A stretch of DNA of 64,000 nt from Allopseudospirillum japonicum (GTDB lineage: Bacteria; Pseudomonadota; Gammaproteobacteria; Pseudomonadales; Halomonadaceae), in the NCBI RefSeq assembly GCF_900108915.1, contig NZ_FNYH01000008.1, positions 88,942-152,941 on the forward strand, written 5' to 3'. Every line of letters starts with the position of its first letter. Position 1 is the first letter of the stretch. Shown here in pieces: positions 28,847-37,068 of the stretch. The notes beneath the pieces were generated by a model, which was not told where the DNA came from, made no database searches, and saw nothing but the letters and a program-made list of their open reading frames with translations. The translations under genes and the position numbers were made by a program.

Positions 28847-29441
28847 TGCGCGTGATCAGCGCCATAAACGCGCGATGCAAAAACGCAAGGCCTTGGTCGA
28901 TGCCAAGGTAGCCGCTGCTACGGAAGATCGTGGTCAATTATTGATCTTAACCGGCAATGGTAAAGGTAAAACTACCTCCGCTTGGGGGAGTGTCGCCCGT
29001 GCTTTAGGGTATGATTATCCCGTAGGTGTTGTGCAGTTTATCAAAGGCACTTGGGAGTGTGGTGAACGCAACTTGCTGGCAACGCACACACTTTTAAGTG
29101 TGCATACGATGGGCACAGGTTTTACTTGGGAAACCCAAGATCGTGCGCTTGATCAAGCTGCATGTGATGCGGCTTGGGCAGTGGCAAAGACTTGGCTGTC
29201 AGATCCAAAGTATTATTTAGTAGTGCTCGATGAGCTAACTTACATGCTCAAGTTTGGATATCTTGCTATTGAAGAAGTCGAGCAAGCTTTAGTTGAGCGG
29301 CCGCGTGAGCAAAGTGTCATTATTACCGGACGCGCAGCCCATCGGCGCTTGTGTGAGCTGGCAGATACGGTGACTGAAATGCAAGCAGTACGCCATGCTT
29401 TTGATGCATGCATTCAAGCACGGCGCGGTTTAGATTGGTAA
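28839..29441 (+). CDS. cobO: Cob(I)yrinic acid a,c-diamide adenosyltransferase
   Basis: 200-aa ATP:corrinoid adenosyltransferase of the CobA/BtuR/CobO family, which makes the adenosyl ligand of coenzyme B12. The P-loop GNGKGKTTSAWGSVARALG (~39-57), VVQFIKGTWECGERN (~64-78) and VVLDELTYMLKFGYL (~128-142) are intact. The start is GTG at 28839, inside the SIMPL gene, with AAGAGG in front. No other B12-synthesis gene is adjacent, so it may act in salvage. Confidence 0.94.
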   Translation: MSDARDQRHKRAMQKRKALVDAKVAAATEDRGQLLILTGNGKGKTTSAWGSVARALGYDYPVGVVQFIKGTWECGERNLLATHTLLSVHTMGTGFTWETQDRALDQAACDAAWAVAKTWLSDPKYYLVVLDELTYMLKFGYLAIEEVEQALVERPREQSVIITGRAAHRRLCELADTVTEMQAVRHAFDACIQARRGLDW

Positions 29442-29458
29442 TTTCGATTAAAATATTG

Positions 29459-29481
29459 ACCTCCCCTTGTTGAAGGGGAGG
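29459..29481. repeat. GC-rich hairpin between cobO and cysE
   Basis: Perfect 9-bp stem CCTCCCCTT/AAGGGGAGG with loop GTTG, 20 bases after cobO and between convergent genes. It lacks a T-run on either side, so it is a possible terminator or an extragenic palindrome. Confidence 0.5.
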
Positions 29482-29511
29482 GTGTGATTGAGTGGACAAA
29501 TAGGGGGTTTA

Positions 29512-30306
29512 CTAAGTAGACGAGCAAGGATCAACCGTTTCGCGAAAATCTTCGTCTTTAAGCGCAGGGACTTCCTTAACTGCATAGTTTTTATCTAGGC
29601 GATGTAATGCGTGGCACATACTGTTAAGGCGTTCATCCACTGCATGCATATGGTCGAGCATGGCATGGATAGAACGTGCTACAGGATCAGGCATTTCTTC
29701 ACTAATACCATAGGCATCAAAGCCAAACTTTTCCTGCATGGATTTACGCTTGTCTGGATCAACGCTCAAATCTTCGCTCGGCATATCAGGTTCGGCACGT
29801 TTGACAATGCGTCCTGGAATACCAACAATGGTTGCACCTGCCGGTACTTCGCGAGTGACAACTGCGTTAGAGCCAACTTTTGCACCTTGACCAACGGTAA
29901 AAGGCCCTAAGATTTTGGCACCAGCGCCGACAATCACCCCGTTTTCTAGGGTCGGGTGGCGTTTACCTTTATTCCAGCTAGTACCGCCTAAAGTGACGCC
30001 ATGATACAAGGTAACATCATCACCAATCTCCGCCGTTTCCCCGATAACAACGCCCATACCATGGTCAATAAAAAAGCGACGGCCAATTTTGGCTCCAGGG
30101 TGAATTTCAATGCCTGTCAGCCAGCGTGCTAGGGTAGATAGCCAGCGTGCAAACCATTTCCAGCCTTGTTGCCATAACCAATGGCTAACTCGATGAATCA
30201 GTAAGGCATGTAAACCTGGGTAAGTGGTGAGGACTTCAAATGTAGTGCGTGCAGCAGGATCGCGAGCGAAAACGCTAGCAATATCTTCGCGTAGACGAGT
30301 AAACAT
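29512..30306 (-). CDS. cysE: Serine O-acetyltransferase
   Basis: Makes O-acetylserine for cysteine synthesis. It is 264 aa. Left-handed beta-helix hexapeptide repeats run from ~65 to ~165: [26 protein letters not shown], then [20 protein letters not shown] with the catalytic His/Asp region, then the [23 protein letters not shown] end. The N-terminal helical part is short, as in the Pseudomonas-type enzyme, and it has an extended C-terminal tail of ~90 residues. It follows trmJ by 76 bases. In relatives, iscR and the isc genes usually follow, but here cobO converges instead. Confidence 0.94.
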   Translation of the reverse strand: MFTRLREDIASVFARDPAARTTFEVLTTYPGLHALLIHRVSHWLWQQGWKWFARWLSTLARWLTGIEIHPGAKIGRRFFIDHGMGVVIGETAEIGDDVTLYHGVTLGGTSWNKGKRHPTLENGVIVGAGAKILGPFTVGQGAKVGSNAVVTREVPAGATIVGIPGRIVKRAEPDMPSEDLSVDPDKRKSMQEKFGFDAYGISEEMPDPVARSIHAMLDHMHAVDERLNSMCHALHRLDKNYAVKEVPALKDEDFRETVDPCSST

Positions 30307-30382
30307 GAGGCATCAACCTTTAAAATTCGGGTGCAGAAGATCTCTTCGCCTTATCTTGGCTGTGAGCTTAGAATATGGGGGC

Positions 30383-31168
30383 TTATTTTGCTTTTTCTGT
30401 GCGCAAGCGCGCACATTTTTGCGTCGCCGTTTGGATGCCACGAAGAATATTCACTTCGGTACAATCTGGGCGCGCACGCAAATAAAGACGCCTCAAGCGC
30501 GTCATCAGTTGGCGGGGCATTTGCGGGTCGTGAAACTCGATATCGATGAGGGTTTGCTCAAGGTGCGCAAAAAAACCTTCTAGGGCTTCGCCACTAGCAA
30601 GAGGAGCATCCCAAGATGTACCCCAAGGGTGAGCAAGATTGTCTTGATTGGTCTTTTCTATACAGGCCATGCGGAGTTCATAAGCTAAGACTTGTACAGC
30701 AGCGGCAAGATTTAACGAGCTAAAATCGGCTTGTGTCGGGATATGTACATGCGCATGGCAGCAGCTGAGCTCTTCATTGGTTAACCCACGGTCCTCGCGG
30801 CCGAAAACAAGGGCAACTTGGGAGGTTTCTTGCTGCTGTAGGGTGTCTCTGACAGCCTGTGCCATTTGACGCGGATTAATCAGAGGCCAAGGTAAATGCC
30901 GTGAACGTGCACTAGTCCCTAGCACAAAGTGAGTGTCTGCTAAAGCGGTTTTGAGATCAGGGGCATGTAAAGCGTTTTGTAAAATATCATCTGCACCTGA
31001 AGCACGTTGGGTTGCTTCAATATCAGGAAAACGCTTAGGGTTGACTAAGGTTAAATGCTTTAACCCCATGTTTTTCATCGCGCGCGCAACCCCGCCGATA
31101 TTGCCGGGATGACTCGTTTCTACTAGCACAATACGAACAGCATCAAGTTGCAGTTGAGGGCGAGACAT
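30383..31168 (-). CDS. trmJ: tRNA (cytidine/uridine-2'-O)-methyltransferase TrmJ
   Basis: SPOUT methyltransferase for the 2'-O position of residue 32 in several tRNAs. It is 261 aa. The N-terminal RIVLVETSHPGNIGGVARAMKNMGL (~12-36) is the diagnostic segment. The C-terminal knot motifs LVFGREDRGLTNEELS (~114-129) and SSLNLAAAVQVLAYELR (~143-159) bind SAM. It lies between suhB and cysE, all on one strand. Confidence 0.95.
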   Translation of the reverse strand: MSRPQLQLDAVRIVLVETSHPGNIGGVARAMKNMGLKHLTLVNPKRFPDIEATQRASGADDILQNALHAPDLKTALADTHFVLGTSARSRHLPWPLINPRQMAQAVRDTLQQQETSQVALVFGREDRGLTNEELSCCHAHVHIPTQADFSSLNLAAAVQVLAYELRMACIEKTNQDNLAHPWGTSWDAPLASGEALEGFFAHLEQTLIDIEFHDPQMPRQLMTRLRRLYLRARPDCTEVNILRGIQTATQKCARLRTEKAK

Positions 31169-31223
31169 GCGCGCGTCTTCCTGTATCGAGCAACTTTAGA
31201 TAGCCAAAGTTGCTGGGAAAAAA

Positions 31224-31997
31224 TTACGCTTTTAAGCGTTGCACTAAGGATTTAAAGGCTTTTGGACTGGCAGCAATCAGTTGAGTTTCTACTTTAGGTG
31301 CACCTTGTAAATTACCTACAAGTGCGCCAGCTTCTTTTAATAATAAAGCGCCAGGTTCTAAATCTTCATCCTCAATTCCTAAAATACACACAGCATCCAG
31401 CTGACCACAGGCGACCGCTGCAATGTCAATCAAATTGCAGCCACTATTAATATGGGCACCTAAGTCTGGGCCTAAGCCTTGTAATACGCGGATATATTCG
31501 CCTAGGTATTGGCTACGCCAGCTTGCATTGGGCAAAGGCAAAGCGATACGGGCTTGTTCTAACGTCCAATGCTGAGGAACACGACCACGCTTACCATTGG
31601 CTTGCATCCCATAACCACGGCTGGCTGTGTATTCATCCCCAGTAATCGGGTTGATCACAACTGTGTGTTCCGCACGTCCTTGCTTTAATAGGGTGATACT
31701 TAAAGCACAAGTATTTAGACCGTGCGCGAAATTATCCATGCCATGCTCCGCGCATAAACGCCATACAGGCGCTTCTGGTTTGCTCGCATGTTTCACAAAA
31801 TGCCCTTGGATGCCATATTCTGGATAAGCACGTTGTAGCTGGCGTGCAATTAAGGTTTCGGCACGTTCACTAATACGCGTTAATACCTGTGCTAATGAAG
31901 CTTGATCATGGGTTGGATCTAAGCGTTCACGCATTTGCAGAAAAGGCTCTACGGCCTCGCGGGCAGCACGGAGCGCCAACTGGATAATAGGTTGCAT
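31224..31997 (-). CDS. suhB: SuhB-like inositol monophosphatase homologue with degenerate active site
   Basis: 257 aa, aligning along its length to SuhB/IMPase, from MQPIIQLALRAAREA to the LLLKEAGALVGN end. SuhB is both an IMPase and, with Nus factors, an rRNA antitermination protein. The catalytic motifs are altered: the usual GEES reads GHFV (~65-68) and the metal-binding DPLDGT reads CAEHGM (82-87), so the two Asp become Cys and His. Asp 212 of the third motif (EDEDLEPG) remains. Fold residues elsewhere (NPITGDEYTASRGYG, AAVACGQLDA) are kept and the frame is intact. It is probably catalytically inactive. It precedes trmJ by 55 bases. Confidence 0.8.
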   Translation of the reverse strand: MQPIIQLALRAAREAVEPFLQMRERLDPTHDQASLAQVLTRISERAETLIARQLQRAYPEYGIQGHFVKHASKPEAPVWRLCAEHGMDNFAHGLNTCALSITLLKQGRAEHTVVINPITGDEYTASRGYGMQANGKRGRVPQHWTLEQARIALPLPNASWRSQYLGEYIRVLQGLGPDLGAHINSGCNLIDIAAVACGQLDAVCILGIEDEDLEPGALLLKEAGALVGNLQGAPKVETQLIAASPKAFKSLVQRLKA

Positions 31998-32114
31998 GGA
32001 TGATTTCGCCTGCGTCAGGAATCAAGGATGTTAAAGAACAGTCAAGAGGGCACAATTATAGCAAGGCTAAGGGGGAAAATATAGAGAGTCCTTAACGAGA
32101 TGGTGCCCAAGCCC

Positions 32115-32903
32115 TCAAAGTAAAAAACGCAAGCCGACAGCGACAAGAAGGAGCGCAAAAATTTGCTTAAGACGTGTGCTTGGGAGCCTATGTGCTAAAT
32201 GCGCACCCATGCGTGCAAAGGGGACACTCATCAGCACAATCCCAGCAAACGCAGGCCAGTAAACAAAGCCTGTCGCACCCGCAGGTAAAGCCTCTAACCC
32301 CCAGCCTGTGTATATGTTGACTAAGGCACCCACTATAGCAATGGGTAAACCACAGGCGGCAGATGTGGCCACAGCTTGATGCATAGGCGCATTACACCAA
32401 GTTAAAAAGGGTACGGATAAAGAGCCACCACCAATGCCAAAAATAGCAGAGGCCCAGCCAATCAGGCCGCCGACGCCTGTTAAGCCAGTTTGTTTGGGGA
32501 TTTGTCTGCTTGGCTTAGGTTTAAGTCCTAGCCCCATTTGTAGGGCAACTATGAGAGCAAAAACCCCAATAATTTTTTGTAATGCCCACCCAGAAAGTAA
32601 GCTAGCGGTCATAACACCCAAAGCAGAGCCAAACACAATGCCTAAGGCTAAAGGCTGAAACCAATCCCAACGAACCGCCCCTTTATCTTGGTGTGCTTTC
32701 ACCGAGCTGAGCGAAGTGACTACAATGGTCGCCAAAGAAGTACCTACAGCAAGATGCGTGAGGATATTGACATCCATACCTTGGGCGGTAAAAGTAAAAA
32801 CTAAGGTGGGTACAATAATTAAGCCACCGCCAATACCAAATAATCCGGCAAGTGTGCCGGCCGCTGCACCGAGAAATAAGTAAGTTGTTAATGTCATCAA
32901 CAT
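32115..32903 (-). CDS. TSUP (TauE/SafE) family membrane exporter
   Basis: 262 aa with about eight membrane helices in two homologous halves. Each half contains a Gly-rich motif: GTLAGLFGIGGGLIIVPTL (~16-34) and GWASAIFGIGGGSLSVPFL (~149-167). The family exports sulphite, sulphoacetate or other anions. The ATG at 32903 is three bases after the stop of the sensor kinase, so the two are cotranscribed. Confidence 0.9.
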   Translation of the reverse strand: MLMTLTTYLFLGAAAGTLAGLFGIGGGLIIVPTLVFTFTAQGMDVNILTHLAVGTSLATIVVTSLSSVKAHQDKGAVRWDWFQPLALGIVFGSALGVMTASLLSGWALQKIIGVFALIVALQMGLGLKPKPSRQIPKQTGLTGVGGLIGWASAIFGIGGGSLSVPFLTWCNAPMHQAVATSAACGLPIAIVGALVNIYTGWGLEALPAGATGFVYWPAFAGIVLMSVPFARMGAHLAHRLPSTRLKQIFALLLVAVGLRFLL

Positions 32904-32906
32904 AAA

Positions 32907-35900
32907 TTAGGGGTCCATAGAAGAGCAGGAAAGGGACTCAGTATGCAAATAAGCCAGCCATTTGGCGACCATTTGCCGCAACTGCGTTGGACGATAAGGT
33001 TTCCCAAGATAATCATTCATGCCAGCAGCAAAAAAGGTATCCCTATCTTGTTCCAGTGCATTGGCGGTTAACGCAATGATAGGAATACGGCGATTATGAC
33101 CATGCAAGCTCGCGCGCCAACGTCGTGTCGTCTCAATTCCATCAATTTCGGGCATAAAAATATCCATGAGTACCAGATCAAAATCCGTATGTTTGGCACA
33201 ATGAAGTGCTTGGTAGCCATCATGCACTACGCTGACCTGATAACCAGATTTTTCCAAGATTGCCCGAGCTAACATAGTGTTCACTGGACCATCATCCACC
33301 ACTAAGATATGTGCATCCTGCACTTGAGTCTGGCTAGCCTCGATTGGTTGACAAGGCAAACATACACTAAACACAGATCCTTGGCCGATCCGGCTTTTGA
33401 CCTGAATATCCCCGCCCATTTGTTCGATTAAATGCTTACTTAACGTCAAACCAATACCAGCACCACCGTGTTCACGCCCGTATCCCATTTCTAATTGAGA
33501 GAAAGGTCGAAACAGATGATTAGTATCTAACGCATGAATCCCAACGCCTGTATCACTGACAGCAAAACGCAACCATAATTGATTGTTATGGTTGGCTTTT
33601 GGATGAGCGGGACCTTCGATTAAATCAACGTTTAAATGTACATGGCCTTGGCGAGTAAATTTAATTGCATTACTCATTAAATGGTTTAAAACTTGCTTTA
33701 ATCGGTATTCATCTGCAAGCAGATATTGCGGAATGCGTGTATCTATATCTGCTTTAATTTGTAATGCTTTGGCTTGTGCTTGGCTTTCAAATTGAGCTAG
33801 TACATCCTGTACTAAAGATTCTGGCTGAAAAGGAATAGGCTTGATTGAGGTTGTGCCCTGCTCTAAATCAGAAAGTTGGCCGACATCTTCAATAATAGCA
33901 AGTAACTGATTAGAAGATTCCAAAATAGCATCAATAAAGCCTAGATGCTGCGCATTAAAGGGATGCTCTTGCGTTTCACCGGCTTCTTTAAGTAACTCGG
34001 CAAGTCCAATCACTGTATTTAAGGGCGCTCTGGCTTCATTACTGACTGCAGCAATAAACCCTGATTTAATTTGTGATGCTTCACGTACGCGTTGTGAGTT
34101 AACACTTAAACGGGTTTGTTTTTCTACAATAGAGGACATATCTAAGCAAATACCTAAAAAAAGTGCAGCTTCTTGTGTCTTATCCTCTATTTGTGGCTGC
34201 ATATGCAAGGGAACTAAATATAATAAAAAGTTCGTGCCTTGGCTTTGATCTCTTGTGACTTGTAATAAACGGGTTTCTGGGTATAAGGGCAAGGCTTGCT
34301 GACGAAACAACTCATAGATTTTTTCTTTTGTTTTTGGCTGTTGAATCCCAAGCCCTAGATGATTTTCCCAAGCGTGATTAAAATATAAAACCTCATGTGT
34401 TGATGTGATTAAAACACAAGGCTGATGGCTACGTTGAAACCAGAGCTCACAAAGACGTTGGCACCAAATATAAAACTCTTGTTGATGATATTCATTAAAG
34501 CAAACCCCTTGTGCAGAGCAAGCGCGGTTTAATACTTTTTGTAATTGAATAAACTCTTGTGTATTTGTTAGTGCTTCGATATCCAAGCTAAAAGGATTGG
34601 TTTTTATTTGCGGTAATTTTCCTTTATCATCGGGTGTGCTTTGATGATTTTTACTCAGTTTATTATGCGTGAGATAGAGAGAGGCCAGTGCTTCCGTAAA
34701 TAAATAAGCTGTCCGTTTTGTTCTTTGCCACATTAAAATAATGAGAATCAGCCATAAGCTAATGCTGACACCTGCAACGGCTACGAGAATACGTTGATGC
34801 TCGTGGGATAAAGTATAAGTTTCTAAATACAAGGTTGGCTCAGGGACCACGAGCATAAATTTCCAGTTTGTCTCCGTGACCGAAGCCCAGGCCACCACAC
34901 TTGTCTGCTGCAAATCAACATGGAGCAACCCAGAGGGGTCTTGACGCATAGGTAAAGTTAAACTAGCAAAATCTGGACGCTGAAATAAATTGAAGGTTTC
35001 AGGTTTAAATTGATTGCCTAGCTGAGAGCTTGGCGTTTTAGGGTAGGTATGTTCGGTTAACTCTTTAACTCCCCAATCTTGTTCTGCTTGTGGCGGCATC
35101 GCAAGGACCATACCTTCAGCATCAAGTAGCATGGCATAGGCACCGTCCCAAGGCAGCTCAATTTGTTGTAACTGGCTGACAAATGCCTGCACGGTAATAT
35201 CCATACCCACAACAGCAGTTAGGGTATTGCCTAGATAAACAGGGGCTACATTGGAGAGCATCCAGCCGCGCCCAGCAGGATCTAAGTAAACAGGCGTCCA
35301 TACTGGAGTACGTCTTGGATTGTGTTCTTCATCTGCGCTGTAAAAAAAAGCGTGATCACGTACATCTGTATGTGGAGGATATTGTTTAAGTACTTGAATA
35401 AAAGGGTAAATCACATGCTCAGTACGAGCTGTGTTAATATAAACTTGTTGAATAAGAGATTCGGTGCGGTAGAGGTCAGTCATTAAGCTTTGTAAGCTCA
35501 ACAAGCGTGCGGCAGTGAGGCGATCTTTTTGTGGATCTCTTGGATATAGAGCAGAAAAAAATAATGCCGCGCCACCATCGTTAAAAGCTTTATGTAACAC
35601 ACCCTCATCTGTAACTTGTAACTCCGCATCCGTTGGATTGGGTGCTGGATGAATTAAAGCGCGTTGTGTTTGACTTGCGAACAGCTGTCCACGACGCGCA
35701 ATGGCATCGAGACGGATATTTAAGCCACGCGCTTGTTGCTGGACGAACTCTAATAGGTGCTTTTCTGTGCTAGCAATGAGCACCTGCTGGGAGGCACGTG
35801 CTTCCAGCAGGGTATAAGCAGCAAAGCCTATCCCGAAAATAATCGCAATAGCAAAAAGTGGCAACAAAACAAAGCGTTGCTGTAATTTCCACCACCACAG

Positions 35901-35945
35901 AGTTAAAGGTGGTGCGGATTGTTGATCTTCATCCATTAGGCTCAA
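32907..35945 (-). CDS. Hybrid sensor histidine kinase, Cache-type sensor, phosphoacceptor His replaced
   Basis: 1012 aa. Membrane helix ~25-47; periplasmic Cache-type sensor ~50-380; helix ~386-406; a linker or PAS-like region ~480-610; HisKA ~624-690; HATPase_c ~725-855 with N-box NHLMSNAIKF, G1 DTGVGI and G2 GAGIGLTLS; receiver ~878-1000 with acidic pocket VVDD, Asp 928 in LMDIFMPEIDG and Lys in GKPY. The H-box reads AAVSNEARAPLNTVIG: Asn 636 (AAT) stands where His is expected. The receiver is intact, so phosphate may come from another kinase, or signalling may be non-canonical. Cotranscribed with the exporter. Confidence 0.88.
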   Translation of the reverse strand: MSLMDEDQQSAPPLTLWWWKLQQRFVLLPLFAIAIIFGIGFAAYTLLEARASQQVLIASTEKHLLEFVQQQARGLNIRLDAIARRGQLFASQTQRALIHPAPNPTDAELQVTDEGVLHKAFNDGGAALFFSALYPRDPQKDRLTAARLLSLQSLMTDLYRTESLIQQVYINTARTEHVIYPFIQVLKQYPPHTDVRDHAFFYSADEEHNPRRTPVWTPVYLDPAGRGWMLSNVAPVYLGNTLTAVVGMDITVQAFVSQLQQIELPWDGAYAMLLDAEGMVLAMPPQAEQDWGVKELTEHTYPKTPSSQLGNQFKPETFNLFQRPDFASLTLPMRQDPSGLLHVDLQQTSVVAWASVTETNWKFMLVVPEPTLYLETYTLSHEHQRILVAVAGVSISLWLILIILMWQRTKRTAYLFTEALASLYLTHNKLSKNHQSTPDDKGKLPQIKTNPFSLDIEALTNTQEFIQLQKVLNRACSAQGVCFNEYHQQEFYIWCQRLCELWFQRSHQPCVLITSTHEVLYFNHAWENHLGLGIQQPKTKEKIYELFRQQALPLYPETRLLQVTRDQSQGTNFLLYLVPLHMQPQIEDKTQEAALFLGICLDMSSIVEKQTRLSVNSQRVREASQIKSGFIAAVSNEARAPLNTVIGLAELLKEAGETQEHPFNAQHLGFIDAILESSNQLLAIIEDVGQLSDLEQGTTSIKPIPFQPESLVQDVLAQFESQAQAKALQIKADIDTRIPQYLLADEYRLKQVLNHLMSNAIKFTRQGHVHLNVDLIEGPAHPKANHNNQLWLRFAVSDTGVGIHALDTNHLFRPFSQLEMGYGREHGGAGIGLTLSKHLIEQMGGDIQVKSRIGQGSVFSVCLPCQPIEASQTQVQDAHILVVDDGPVNTMLARAILEKSGYQVSVVHDGYQALHCAKHTDFDLVLMDIFMPEIDGIETTRRWRASLHGHNRRIPIIALTANALEQDRDTFFAAGMNDYLGKPYRPTQLRQMVAKWLAYLHTESLSCSSMDP

Positions 35946-36096
35946 GTAACACCAAAATCCCTTGTTCTTGCCAATAGGCGGATTGCATTAACAATATCTA
36001 GTAAGTGTGCTTGGCACAGAACGCCTAGGCAACTTCCCTTACTAGCCTACCGCTGTAGGCAATAAAACGACGAATAAACGAGGAGTTGACCTCAAT

Positions 36097-36942
36097 ATGT
36101 GCCTAGCACTTTTAGCGTGGCAGGCTTCATCTGCCTATCCTCTTGTACTTGCAGCAAACCGTGACGAAGTCTATCAGCGCCCAAGTGCCCAGCTGGCTCC
36201 TTGGCAGCAAGCAAGTAAGATGCCAGACTGGCCTCAACCTCTGTGTCCCTTATTTGGCGGCCGTGATTTACAAGCTCAGGGTGCTTGGCAGCTTGCAGAT
36301 ACCCAAGGCCGTTGGGGGATTTTAACCAACTATCGACATCCAGATGAACGCCTAAAGACCTATGCAGTCTCACGAGGTCACATTCTACCCTTTTGGGTTG
36401 GTCAAGCGATAGAGGCAAGGGACTTTAATCAGTGGTTACAAAGACATGCCTCAGAATTTGCTGGATTTAATTTACTTTGGGGTGACCGCCAGCAGGCATT
36501 TTGGTTTAGCAATCGTGCGGCATCTACGCAAGTGCATCCTTTAGATCCAGGGGTGTATGTGCTTTCTAATGCCCTATTAGATACACCTTGGCCTAAAGTA
36601 CAGCGTTTGCATACTCTCGCTTTGCCTTTGTTGGCAAAATTATTACTCAATCAAGCACCGAATCCAGCGGCTTGGTGGCAACTGTTAAACGACCGTCGTC
36701 GCCCTGCAGATCAGGCTTTGCCCGATACACAGGTGGGTTTAGTTTGGGAACGCCATCTTTCTAGTATCTTTGTCCATGCAGGGATGCCCTCCAATTTAGA
36801 CGAAACAGTCACGACCTATGGAACTCGAGCTTCTAGTTTGTTTTGGCACACGCAAGCGCAAGGCTATTTTGCAGAGCGTACTTATGATGTCAATGCACAG
36901 ATTGAAGCAGAAAAAATACTCGCTTGGCATTTGCGGGCGTGA
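36097..36942 (+). CDS. NRDE-family protein (TANGO2 homologue)
   Basis: 281 aa starting MCLALLAWQA, in which Cys 2 is the conserved N-terminal residue of the family. The name-giving motif NRDE follows at ~25-28 (AANRDEVYQRP), then FGGRDLQAQGAWQLADTQGRWGILTNYR (~50-77). A C-terminal segment with TTYGTRASS is typical. The eukaryotic TANGO2 protein has been linked to haem mobilisation, but the bacterial function is not known. AGGAG precedes the ATG. It is divergent from the sensor kinase. Confidence 0.85.
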   Translation: MCLALLAWQASSAYPLVLAANRDEVYQRPSAQLAPWQQASKMPDWPQPLCPLFGGRDLQAQGAWQLADTQGRWGILTNYRHPDERLKTYAVSRGHILPFWVGQAIEARDFNQWLQRHASEFAGFNLLWGDRQQAFWFSNRAASTQVHPLDPGVYVLSNALLDTPWPKVQRLHTLALPLLAKLLLNQAPNPAAWWQLLNDRRRPADQALPDTQVGLVWERHLSSIFVHAGMPSNLDETVTTYGTRASSLFWHTQAQGYFAERTYDVNAQIEAEKILAWHLRA

Positions 36943-36952
36943 ATACCTACCC

Positions 36953-36970
36953 AGTTGTTCGTGAACAACT
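36953..36970. terminator. Possible terminator hairpin after the NRDE gene
   Basis: AGTTGTTC/GAACAACT arms with a 2-base centre, ten bases after the NRDE stop. No T-run follows, so this may be a hairpin of another kind. Confidence 0.35.
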
Positions 36971-36996
36971 AAAAAGTGAATTGCTGCTAGCCAAGT

Positions 36997-37051
36997 GACT
37001 GCTTGCGACCTAAGCCATAGGAAAGCGTGCGTCATAGGACGGCGAGCAGTC
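36997..37051. repeat. Imperfect inverted repeat between convergent NRDE and dsbD
   Basis: 10-bp arms GACTGCTTGC (36997-37006) and GCGAGCAGTC (37042-37051) pair with one G-U wobble, with nested CCTA/TAGG contacts in the loop. It may end both convergent transcripts or be an extragenic palindrome. Confidence 0.4.
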
Positions 37052-37068
37052 AAGGTTTCTATGCTCTT

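Noticed and set aside
31224..31997. suhB as a frameshifted pseudogene
   Set aside because: The frame is intact and conserved fold residues lie on both sides of the altered motifs, which favours a pseudoenzyme over decay.
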